Shown in pieces: positions 1 to 9,763 of a DNA stretch of 64,000 nt. The notes below the pieces were generated by a model. It worked only from the letters and a program-made list of their open reading frames with translations, made no database searches and was not told where the DNA came from. The stretch is from Bacillus haynesii. GTDB taxonomy: Bacteria > Bacillota > Bacilli > Bacillales > Bacillaceae. Position numbers and translations under genes: made by a program. The stretch lies in the NCBI RefSeq assembly GCF_001969855.1, contig NZ_MRBL01000013.1, positions 41,524-105,523 of the forward strand. Reading direction: 5' to 3'. Position 1 is the stretch's first letter, and each line of letters begins with the position of its first letter.

Positions 1-101
1 TTTTCATATAAGCTGAGGTTTTATTTTTAGGACAAATCAATGATTTATGCGCGCACTTCATTGTTTGCATATAGATTTGAAATGAGAGGAGAGAGTATAT
101 T

Positions 102-2973
<2,872 letters not shown>

Positions 2974-3050
2974 AGATATAAGAATACTTCGGGTCGCAAG
3001 TAAAGGATAAATTTCGCATAGATGATTGAAACACCCATTAGAATATATTG

Positions 3051-3100
3051 TGTGCTAGAAAAGCTAATGATTACTAATAGCTTTTCTAGCACATTTTTTC
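3051..3100 (+). terminator. Rho-independent terminator of the PTS/glucosidase operon
   Basis: Perfect 15-bp arms, 3051-3065 (TGTGCTAGAAAAGCT) and 3079-3093, flank a 13-nt loop and are followed by six T residues. It lies 78 bases after the glucosidase stop. Confidence 0.9.
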
Positions 3101-3149
3101 ATTTCTTAAAGTCAATAAAAACGTATGTGGATCAATAATTTCTCCGTTT

Positions 3150-4115
3150 TCAGCGTTGGTCGCTTGCGGGTCGGGGAAAACAGAACTTCTCTTTCAAGGG
3201 ATCGAATTCGCGCTGAACAACGGCTTGACAGTATGTATCGCCACTCCGAGAACGGACGTCGTGCTCGAGCTTGCTCCGCGGTTTCGTCAAGCCTTTCCAG
3301 GGGCGGAAATTGCCGCTTTATACGGAGGGAGCTCAGACGTTGGGGCTCTCTCGCCGCTTATCATTTCAACTACCCACCAGCTGCTCCGCTATAAAGAAGC
3401 ATTTGACGTGATCATCATAGATGAGGTGGATGCTTTTCCGTATTCTTTTGATAACACGCTGCAAAATGCTGTTAAAAAATCGGCAAAACGGCAAAGCGCT
3501 CACATCTATTTAACTGCCACGCCTTCAGCGGATATGAAAAAAAGGGCTGAGAGCGGAAAGCTGGACACCGTCCGTATTCCCGCGAGATTCCACCGCAGTC
3601 CGCTGCCTGTACCTATATTGATTTGGTCCGGAAATTGGAAAAGGAGTTTGAAACGAAGAAAAGTTCCTTTTCGCCTCAAAAAATGGCTTTTTAAGCACCA
3701 GGAACTGCAGCATCCGGTTTTTTTATTCGTTCCCTCTGTCCCTGTTCTTAAATCCGTGGTCAGTCTGCTGAAAAAGGAAACATTTCGCGCTGAAGGAGTT
3801 TATGCCGAAGACCCTGACAGAAATGAAAAAGTGAACCAATTTAGGGAAAGTAGTCTTGAGGTGCTCGTGACAACAACGATTTTGGAAAGAGGAGTGACCG
3901 TCAAAAATGCGCAGGTTGGAGTATTGGGGGCAGAGTCGGAGGTTTTTACCGTAAGCGCCCTCGTCCAAATGGCCGGAAGAGCCGGCAGACATCCCGAGCA
4001 CACAGCTGGAGACGTCTGTTTCTTTCATTACGGCAGGACAAATTCGATGAATGCAGCGCGGCGTCATATTCAAAATATGAATAAAATGTCTAAAAAGGAA
4101 ATGTTGATTGACTAG
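3150..4115 (+). pseudogene. comFA: 5'-truncated comFA (competence DNA helicase/translocase) fragment
   Basis: ComFA is the membrane-associated DEAD-type ATPase that drives single-stranded DNA through the ComEC channel during transformation. The fragment has Walker A (CGSGKTE), the DEAD-like IIDEVD motif, the TATP motif III and the C-terminal helicase motifs ILERGVTV and QMAGRAGRH, down to a natural C-terminus. B. subtilis ComFA is about 460 residues; here recognisable similarity begins just before Walker A, so roughly 145 N-terminal residues including the zinc-finger region are missing. No ribosome site precedes the fragment and only TTG is available as a start. comFB and comFC do not follow. 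Its higher GC than the flanks suggests a displaced or interrupted gene. Confidence 0.85.
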
Positions 4116-4129
4116 TCATGTATTATGTT

Positions 4130-4687
4130 CTAACAACTGCCAGTTATAAATTTAGGCCTGTAAAGCAAACTGAATAGAACCCCAGTAAATTGCTTTAATA
4201 ATAATATATATTCTTCAATAGTAACATTGCTTCCAAAAATCAATACTTCGTATATCTGCCCGTATTCTATAATTTTGAAACTTGCATTTTGAAATCCATT
4301 CTTCAGATAAAAATGCTTGCGTTTAATTCGTTGTTCATTATTGTCCGCTACTTCATCAATTGCTTCAATATTTAATATGATACGATTGTCTGCATATTTT
4401 TGTTTGATCTCAGATAGTATGAACGTTCCGTAACCTTTTGATCGGAATTCTGACGAAATGGCCAAATATAGCACAAAGGTCAGGTTTTTATCTGATATGA
4501 GATAGGTGAATCCAATAAACACATCATTATCGTAGAAGGCAATATAATCAACGAATTTTTTTCGGGATCTCCATAATAAAAACCATAGCGGGATTCGTTC
4601 ATTTTCTGGAAAGGATGTTTTGTATAAATTTTCAATTTTATACAACTCTTTAAAGTCTTTTGTTATTGTTTCTGTCCATATACTCAT
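4130..4687 (-). CDS. GNAT family N-acetyltransferase
   Basis: A 185-residue protein with a GNAT fold. The acetyl-CoA loop is seen as SEFRSKGYGTFILSEI (about residues 78-93), followed by a helix and the usual YLKNGF element near the C-terminal part of the domain. The substrate is unknown. The ATG start has an ideal AAGGAGG site. The gene is AT-rich and stands alone between the comFA fragment and the hydrolase gene on the same strand. The last ~30 residues (LLKQFTGVLFSLLYRPKF) are hydrophobic and basic and not part of the usual domain. Confidence 0.8.
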   Translation of the reverse strand: MSIWTETITKDFKELYKIENLYKTSFPENERIPLWFLLWRSRKKFVDYIAFYDNDVFIGFTYLISDKNLTFVLYLAISSEFRSKGYGTFILSEIKQKYADNRIILNIEAIDEVADNNEQRIKRKHFYLKNGFQNASFKIIEYGQIYEVLIFGSNVTIEEYILLLKQFTGVLFSLLYRPKFITGSC

Positions 4688-4786
4688 AAAGTGCCTCCTT
4701 AGATTGGTCAGACAAAGGTTTAAGAAAAATTAAAAGATCTAATGCTATGAATAATTAGGTCTTTATATGATAAAAGCTAAAGATTA

Positions 4787-6058
4787 TTACTTTTGTCGAG
4801 ACAGTTTTCCAAAATCTTTAATCGTAGTTGTCAGATAGTCTAAGTCAGGAGTATAGTGGTCACCGTTATATTCATACAGGGTTACATCTGCTCCTTCCTT
4901 TTTAAAATTGTTATAGGCATTCAATGTATTATAATGGGGGACAATATCATCGTTCTTACCTGAATGGAGCATGATTTTTGCTTTAGGAATCCAACCGTCA
5001 ATCAGGCTTAGTTGTTCAATGACATTAAGCAATTCCTCGTTATCACCACTCATGATGCTTTCTTGTAGAAACGGTAAGTTTATAAACTCGCTTACTTTAC
5101 TGGAAGGTGGATTAAGCGCATCTAAAGAATTCTGGACTTCATATTTATATATCTTATCTAAAGGTATATTGATGTTACTGAATTTTAGCAAACTATATAA
5201 TGTCCAACTATAAATACCAGCATTTTCACCCAAATCGTCGTCTTCAAGCTCAAGAGTGTTGCTTTGGAGCATAGATGGCATGTCATATGGTCCAGCTAAT
5301 GCAGAGGTAGCAATAAGGTTGAATTCTTTAGAATATTTTTGCTCAATGTCCTTATGAGTTGCTACAGCAGCTCCTCCTCCTTCAGACCACCCCGTTAAAA
5401 ATAACTTGCTGTCCGTTTTCACTTCTAATATTGTTGTCAGTTCTTTAGTTGCTCTAATCATATCTACTGAATAGTTTGCCAATTCATTTGGAATATTATA
5501 TGGATGATCTAAATCCTTGGAAACATTATAACCGGCATAGTCTGGGGCACTCACTACATATCCTTCTGATGCGAAAGTCAGAATCATCATTCTTGTCTCC
5601 CCAAAATCAGCATCAGGCTGAGCAGCCTGTCCGTTGAATAAGGAAGGTACATCGTTTGAACCTTCGCCACCGGGCATTGGAATCGGTAGCATTGTACCAT
5701 GATGGTATTGCAAGAGAGATGGTTTTTCTTTACCTTTAGGAATCGTTACAAGACCTGATAATACAACCGGTTTTCCATTTTGGACGGACTCGTAAGTAAT
5801 AGAATATAAAGATACATCATAATCCAAAAGCTGCCCGATATTCTTTTCAGGATTCAACTCATTGATTTCTTTTGTAGTTAAATCATTTACTTTTTCGTAG
5901 CTTACCAATGCACCTCTTTCTTCTTCTTTTGAGATAGATTGGTTTTGCGGTGTTGCTGTTGACTCTGTCACAGTGTTTTTTCCCTGAGTACTAGCAAGAA
6001 GGCTTAATCCAACAAGCAGTGCCGATGCGATCAATGTAGCAAGTAATACTTTTTTCAT
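4787..6058 (-). CDS. Exported alpha/beta hydrolase (lipase/esterase-like)
   Basis: A 423-residue protein with a Lys-Lys plus hydrophobic N-terminus (residues 1-23) that fits a signal peptide or membrane anchor; no lipobox Cys is present. The mature part is an alpha/beta hydrolase resembling secretory lipases: nucleophile Ser in GWSEGGG, a candidate Asp in GKNDDIVP and His in NGDHYTPD. YHHGT and YAGYN lie upstream as in that family. The start has a good AAAAGGAG site. It is divergent from a MerR-type regulator gene, with a palindrome between them, so control by that regulator is plausible. The natural substrate is unknown. Confidence 0.82.
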   Translation of the reverse strand: MKKVLLATLIASALLVGLSLLASTQGKNTVTESTATPQNQSISKEEERGALVSYEKVNDLTTKEINELNPEKNIGQLLDYDVSLYSITYESVQNGKPVVLSGLVTIPKGKEKPSLLQYHHGTMLPIPMPGGEGSNDVPSLFNGQAAQPDADFGETRMMILTFASEGYVVSAPDYAGYNVSKDLDHPYNIPNELANYSVDMIRATKELTTILEVKTDSKLFLTGWSEGGGAAVATHKDIEQKYSKEFNLIATSALAGPYDMPSMLQSNTLELEDDDLGENAGIYSWTLYSLLKFSNINIPLDKIYKYEVQNSLDALNPPSSKVSEFINLPFLQESIMSGDNEELLNVIEQLSLIDGWIPKAKIMLHSGKNDDIVPHYNTLNAYNNFKKEGADVTLYEYNGDHYTPDLDYLTTTIKDFGKLSRQK

Positions 6059-6085
6059 GGTTGCTGATCTCCTTTTATAAAGGCA

Positions 6086-6113
6086 TTGAATATGCCTCTT
6101 TATCGTTTATAAT
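6086..6113 (+). promoter_or_regulatory. Candidate SigA promoter for the MerR gene
   Basis: TTGAAT at 6086-6091, a 16-bp spacer and TATAAT at 6108-6113, 45 bases before the MerR start. It overlaps the leader of the divergent hydrolase gene. Confidence 0.5.
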
Positions 6114-6126
6114 TAAACTATATAGT

Positions 6127-6141
6127 CTATACTAGGTATAG
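6127..6141. promoter_or_regulatory. Palindromic candidate operator for the MerR regulator
   Basis: CTATACTAGGTATAG is a hyphenated palindrome (6-bp arms, 3-bp centre) just before the MerR gene and between the divergent genes. MerR proteins bind such dyads in the promoter spacer. That this one is its operator is inference. Confidence 0.4.
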
Positions 6142-6157
6142 AGTAAAGGGGATTTTT

Positions 6158-6967
6158 ATGAAATTTTCCATTGGAGAAACTGCAAAAATAAATAATGTCT
6201 CAATTCAGGCATTAAGACATTATGACAAAATAGGCTTATTAAAACCCTCTTATGTTAACGAGGAGAGTGGGTATCGCTACTACACTCTTGACCAGTTCAT
6301 CTATCTTGACATCATTAAATATGCCAAAATGTTCGGTATTCCTTTGAAAGAAGTCAGAGATACCCTTAGTTCCGGCGATATGCAAGAAATCTCAATAAAG
6401 ATTAGAGCTTATCGAGATATGTTAGAAAAACAAATAGAGACACTATCCAGTGTTAATAAAAGATTTACGAAAGTAACAGAACTCATTGAGTATGGGTTAG
6501 AAGCTGTACAGCAGCAAGAACCCTATCAAAGATGTATTAATAAAAGACGTATAATTAAATTAAAAGATCAAGGCGAAGTATTTAATTTTGAGTTGAATAG
6601 CAGAAAGATTGAGATGGACATGCTTCAATCTAATTTGGAATTTGACTTTGAAAGTGGTTTTTTCATTGATATTCCGCTTTTCCTTAATCTTGGCAAAGAA
6701 TCTTTTATATCTGCATATATGAGGGTAACGGGCGGAGATGAGCTAAAACACTTTATACCCGAAAATGAATACGTCTTAAGCCATATTCCAGAAGGGAAAT
6801 ATGTTTGTCTTACTTACAATGAACATAATAAGATGGAAAGAATAAAAAAAATGCAGGATTACCTTAACCGAAATAATGTGAGAGAAACTACAGTTATTCT
6901 TGTAACTGAACTTTACGATAATTTCGATAGCCAGTCTCATGAAATTCAAGTATATTTACAGCCTTAA
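6158..6967 (+). CDS. MerR family regulator with C-terminal effector-binding domain
   Basis: A 269-residue protein resembling BltR/BmrR multidrug-type regulators. Residues 1-70 are a MerR winged helix-turn-helix (SIGETAKINNVSIQALRHYDK, then GYRYYTLDQ). Residues ~75-115 form a dimerisation helix, and the remaining ~150 residues form a GyrI-like ligand-binding domain (IPEGKYVCLTY). The ATG has an AAAGGGG site. It faces away from the hydrolase gene, its probable target besides itself. The ligand is unknown. Confidence 0.87.
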   Translation: MKFSIGETAKINNVSIQALRHYDKIGLLKPSYVNEESGYRYYTLDQFIYLDIIKYAKMFGIPLKEVRDTLSSGDMQEISIKIRAYRDMLEKQIETLSSVNKRFTKVTELIEYGLEAVQQQEPYQRCINKRRIIKLKDQGEVFNFELNSRKIEMDMLQSNLEFDFESGFFIDIPLFLNLGKESFISAYMRVTGGDELKHFIPENEYVLSHIPEGKYVCLTYNEHNKMERIKKMQDYLNRNNVRETTVILVTELYDNFDSQSHEIQVYLQP

Positions 6968-7232
6968 TACAATTATTAGCTTCAGTCAGTAGCCCTATTT
7001 CCAAAAAGTGTGAAAATTTTTATTCTGTTACATGAAAGGAGGACAGGTTCTCTCTCACTGGATATTTGAACAGCTTATGCTAAGAGGAACTTCATTCCAT
7101 TAACGGGAAACGAGAGCGTTATAAAACAAAGAAAGCAGTCTACCAACGTGATCGGTTTCTTTTCTTTAGCTAACAGGGCAATAGTGAAAAAAGAAATTAT
7201 CTATTATCTATAACAGCTTTCTAGTTTTGATC

Positions 7233-7258
7233 TTCCACAATCGGGCGCGATTGTGGAA
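7233..7258. repeat. 11-bp-arm palindrome
   Basis: TTCCACAATCG and CGATTGTGGAA flank a 4-nt GGCG centre. There is no T tract, so it is not a terminator. It could be a protein-binding site or the end of a decayed mobile element; function unknown. Confidence 0.6.
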
Positions 7259-7268
7259 CAAAAAGTAA

Positions 7269-7318
7269 AAGGAGTGAAACATATTATACATGACTAATAT
7301 GTTTCACTCCTTATTTTT
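7269..7318. terminator. Strong terminator with 18-bp perfect stem
   Basis: Arms 7269-7286 and 7295-7312 pair perfectly across an 8-nt loop, followed by TTATTTTTT. It probably ends transcription from the MerR side and insulates the scar. Confidence 0.85.
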
Positions 7319-7474
7319 TGATTTTTTACGATTTAGGTCTTGATAAATTCAGGATTCTCCTCTTTTTTTGCGGGACACCGAAAAATTCAGCTTGAAACTT
7401 TCAGAATTAAGGAAATATGCCATCTTATGAAATATACGGATAAAGAGAGTGAGGACTATGGAAGGGGCAAAATT

Positions 7475-8044
7475 ATGAAACAGAAAATTCCGTCTGAAAA
7501 TGTCGCGGTCAAGCTTAATGAATGGTATTCCACGATTCGTAAAAATCAAGTGACAGATGCGGAGTTTATTAAATCCGAAATAAAACATGAACTTGAGCAA
7601 ATGGAAGAAGACCAAAACGTTTTGTTATATTATTCTTTGCTTGAATTCCGCCATAATCTGATGTTGAAAGACTTGAAACCGAACAAAGCAGCAGACATAT
7701 CAGCATCATTATCTAAAATCGAAGCAAAGAAGGAAGACATGCAAAACTCTCAAGTCGATGAAATGATTAACTATTATTATTGGTTCTTCAAAGGGATGTA
7801 TGAATTTAAACAACAGAACTTTAACACAGCAATAACCTGCTATAAAATTGCTGAAAAAAAATTAGCCTTTGTTAATAGCGAAGAAGAAAAGGCTGAATTT
7901 TATTATAAATTATCTGAAATTTACTATTATTTAAAACAAAACTACATCTCCATGAATTATGCAACAATAAAAGAACGGCTTGGACATGCCTCTATAAAGA
8001 CAACTTTAGATGTTTACGGACACCTTTTTCAAACAGAGAGATAA
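7475..8044 (+). pseudogene. Chimeric gene: Rap phosphatase N-terminus fused to tyrosine integrase C-terminus
   Basis: 189 codons from an ATG with a GAAGGGG site. Residues ~1-160 match the N-terminal helical bundle and first TPR of Rap/RapI regulators (KLNEWYSTIRKNQ, LLEFRHNLML, FFKGMYEFK, SMNYA). At about residue 162 the sequence switches in frame to the C-terminal catalytic end of a phage/ICE integrase, ERLGHASIKTTLDVYGHLF, with the nucleophile Tyr. The usual integrase tail (NAERLVDLL) continues in another frame to 8072, as if two bases were lost from a GA repeat at ~8035-8041. The arrangement fits deletion of an ICEBs1-like element from rapI to int beside tRNA-Leu. Neither activity should survive. 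Confidence 0.85.
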
Positions 8045-8116
8045 TGCCGAGCGTTTAGTTGACTTACTTTAAGTAACTGGAGTAAATGTGGAGTAAAAAA
8101 AAGAAATGAAAAAGAA

Positions 8117-8150
8117 ACAAAAAAACACCAAGGGCGCTTAAACCCTTGGT
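8117..8150 (-). terminator. Terminator of the tRNA cluster
   Basis: On the minus strand ACCAAGGG and CCCTTGGT (8143-8150 and 8127-8134) form a hairpin followed by a long T tract, just after tRNA-Leu(GAG). Confidence 0.85.
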
Positions 8151-8160
8151 ATTCCTATGA

Positions 8161-8243
<83 letters not shown>

Positions 8244-8263
8244 ATGATATGTTGTTTTTAAAG

Positions 8264-8346
8264 TGCGGGTGAAGGGACTCGAACCCCCACGCCGTAAAGA
8301 CACTAGATCCTAAGTCTAGCGCGTCTGCCAATTCCGCCACACCCGC
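8264..8346 (-). tRNA. tRNA-Leu (anticodon TAG)
   Basis: 83-nt class II tRNA. The acceptor begins GCGGGTG, anticodon loop CTTAGGA gives TAG, and a long variable arm is present. CCA not encoded. Corresponds to trnS-leu1. Confidence 0.95.
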
Positions 8347-8358
8347 GTGAAAAAACAA

Positions 8359-8434
8359 TGGTGAGCCATGAAGGACTCGAACCTTCGACCCTCTGATTAA
8401 AAGTCAGATGCTCTACCAACTGAGCTAATGGCTC
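8359..8434 (-). tRNA. tRNA-Lys (anticodon TTT)
   Basis: 76 nt with encoded CCA. Acceptor GAGCCAT pairs with ATGGCTC; the anticodon loop CTTTTAA gives TTT. Confidence 0.95.
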
Positions 8435-8442
8435 AAATATAA

Positions 8443-8517
8443 TGGCTGGGCTAGCTGGATTCGAACCAACGCATGACGGAGTCAAAGTCCGTTGCCTTAC
8501 CGCTTGGCTATAGCCCA
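8443..8517 (-). tRNA. tRNA-Gln (anticodon TTG)
   Basis: 75 nt with encoded CCA. Acceptor TGGGCTA pairs with TAGCCCA; the anticodon loop CTTTGAC gives TTG. Confidence 0.95.
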
Positions 8518-8529
8518 ACATATGAGAAA

Positions 8530-8601
8530 TGACCCGTACGGGATTCGAACCCGTGTTACCGCCGTGAAAGGGCGGTGTCTTAACCACTTGACCAACGGGC
8601 C
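8530..8601 (-). tRNA. tRNA-Glu (anticodon TTC)
   Basis: 72 nt, CCA not encoded. Acceptor GGCCCGT pairs with ACGGGTC; the anticodon loop CTTTCAC gives TTC. Confidence 0.95.
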
Positions 8602-8629
8602 ATATGAAGTCAGCATCATATTTTCCTAA

Positions 8630-8720
8630 TGGCGGAGAAGGAGGGATTTGAACCCTCGCGCCGCTTACGCGACCTACACCCTTAGCAGGGGCGCCTCTTC
8701 AGCCACTTGAGTACTTCTCC
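8630..8720 (-). tRNA. tRNA-Ser (anticodon GCT)
   Basis: 91-nt class II tRNA with encoded CCA. Acceptor GGAGAAG pairs with CTTCTCC; anticodon loop CTGCTAA gives GCT; long variable arm. Confidence 0.95.
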
Positions 8721-8722
8721 AT

Positions 8723-8797
8723 TGGCTCCACAGGCAGGATTCGAACCTGCGACCGATCGGTTAACAGCCGATAGCTCTACCACTGAGCTACTGTGGA
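8723..8797 (-). tRNA. tRNA-Asn (anticodon GTT)
   Basis: 75 nt with encoded CCA. Acceptor TCCACAG pairs with CTGTGGA; anticodon loop CTGTTAA gives GTT. First gene of the cluster; the order Asn-Ser-Glu-Gln-Lys-Leu-Leu equals B. subtilis trnS. Confidence 0.95.
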
Positions 8798-8814
8798 ATA
8801 ATCAGACTCATTTC

Positions 8815-8843
8815 ATTATAAATATGTCGACAAATTGTGTCAA
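8815..8843 (-). promoter_or_regulatory. SigA promoter of the tRNA cluster
   Basis: On the minus strand TTGACA (8838-8843), a 17-bp spacer and TATAAT (8815-8820): perfect consensus, about 18 bases before tRNA-Asn. Confidence 0.9.
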
Positions 8844-8913
8844 GAAGAACAATTCATCTTTGTGGCTCGTCTTGCGACGGCTTTTATAATTTATCATAGA
8901 CAAGCCTGATCAG

Positions 8914-9375
8914 TCAACCCTTTTTTATGATTTCTTTTATTTTCCCTCCGCATTTGCCGCAAATGTAACGGCTTGTATCCATTTTCCGCTTTCGGAGAAA
9001 CGTTTGTCCACATGCTTCACACTTGTATGTGCGTACCTTTCTTTGCGGCTTTTTCTCTCCTGCGAGCGGCGTGCAGAATCGCGGCGCACCGACTTCCTTT
9101 AATAGCGTTCTAAAATCCTTGTCGCGGTGCTTGTAGCCTTTTCCTTCAAGATGGAGGTGGTAATGGCACAGTTCATGCTTGATGATGCCTTCAAGCTCTT
9201 GTTGCCCGTGTTCTGTCAGGTATTTTTTATTCAGCTCGATATTGTGGGAATTCAGTAAATACCTGCCTCCGGTCGTTTTCAGGCGGCTGTTGAAGTAAGC
9301 GCGGTGCCGGAACGGTTTTTTAAAGTATGTGAGCGAAAGCTGTTCTGTCAGCTGCTGTAATTGTTGTTCATCCAT
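8914..9375 (-). CDS. ydcK: SprT-like zinc metalloprotein
   Basis: A 153-residue SprT-family protein. The zinc-binding HELCHYHLH motif (about residues 66-74) matches SprT HExxH. A C-terminal zinc ribbon has two CxxC-type pairs (CEACGQ and CGKCGG). The frame is open upstream, but the ATG at 9375 has a GAGGTGG site at the right distance and gives the usual family length. The position next to trnS and cmpA matches B. subtilis ydcK. The cellular substrate is not established; the eukaryotic relative Spartan cleaves DNA-protein crosslinks, but extension to this protein is inference. Confidence 0.85.
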   Translation of the reverse strand: MDEQQLQQLTEQLSLTYFKKPFRHRAYFNSRLKTTGGRYLLNSHNIELNKKYLTEHGQQELEGIIKHELCHYHLHLEGKGYKHRDKDFRTLLKEVGAPRFCTPLAGEKKPQRKVRTYKCEACGQTFLRKRKMDTSRYICGKCGGKIKEIIKKG

Positions 9376-9486
9376 TGCTTGGGTCCACCTCATTTTTAAA
9401 AACATTGAACAGGACAAATTCCGGGCGGCATAAACTAATACACGACACCCATACTCTTATGATAAGAGTCTGAGGAGGGATGAGCA

Positions 9487-9597
9487 ATGCCGAATTGGCT
9501 CAAAAACCAGATGCAGAGAGCTTTTTATGAAAAAGATCATTACCAGATTAAATTGCTGAATCAGTGCTGGTATTTTTACAGAAAAAAACACTGCTGA
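9487..9597 (+). CDS. cmpA: Cortex morphogenetic protein CmpA
   Basis: A 36-residue protein beginning MPNWLKNQMQRAF and ending YFYRKKHC, very close to B. subtilis CmpA as I recall it. CmpA is a mother-cell sporulation protein that works with SpoIVA and ClpXP in quality control of coat/cortex assembly. A GAGGAGGG ribosome site at 9472-9479 precedes the ATG. It is divergent from the SprT-like gene, as in B. subtilis. The terminator of the convergent MMPL gene overlaps its last codons. Confidence 0.92.
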   Translation: MPNWLKNQMQRAFYEKDHYQIKLLNQCWYFYRKKHC

Positions 9598-9608
9598 TGT
9601 GCAGTGTT
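9582..9608 (-). terminator. Terminator of the MMPL gene, overlapping the end of cmpA
   Basis: On the minus strand AACACTGC and GCAGTGTT pair across a 6-nt loop, then at least five T residues. It lies 156 bases after the MMPL stop and inside the 3' end of cmpA. Confidence 0.8.
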
Positions 9609-9763
9609 CATCGGAGCCCGATTGGAATTTCTTCTGTTTCCTCATCATCTTCACCGGTTCTTTTATCATCTCACACAATGGCGCCCGTTACTCCCCAAAT
9701 GGAGCTGACCGCCCGATTTCGGGGAGCATGGGCGAACGATTCTTTTGCGGATGGACGAGCCGT

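Larger units (their letters stand above)
6968..7474. other. Gene-free stretch between MerR gene and ICE scar
   Basis: No credible coding region. It contains a 26-bp palindrome (7233-7258), a very strong terminator (7269-7318) and low-complexity AT-rich sequence. In-frame codons extend upstream of the Rap start at 7475 but lack a ribosome site. The stretch probably includes debris of the excised element's other side. Confidence 0.5.

Noticed and set aside
1-101. Possible antiterminator (RAT) site before the PTS gene
   Set aside because: Only about 100 bases are visible and no terminator hairpin or RAT consensus could be recognised.
8303-8587. 94-codon frame across the tRNA genes
   Set aside because: It spans several tRNAs; repeated NPV/GSNP words are artefacts of T-arm sequences.
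9457-9678. Minus-strand frame opposite cmpA
   Set aside because: Antisense of a recognised gene, no ribosome site and no family resemblance.
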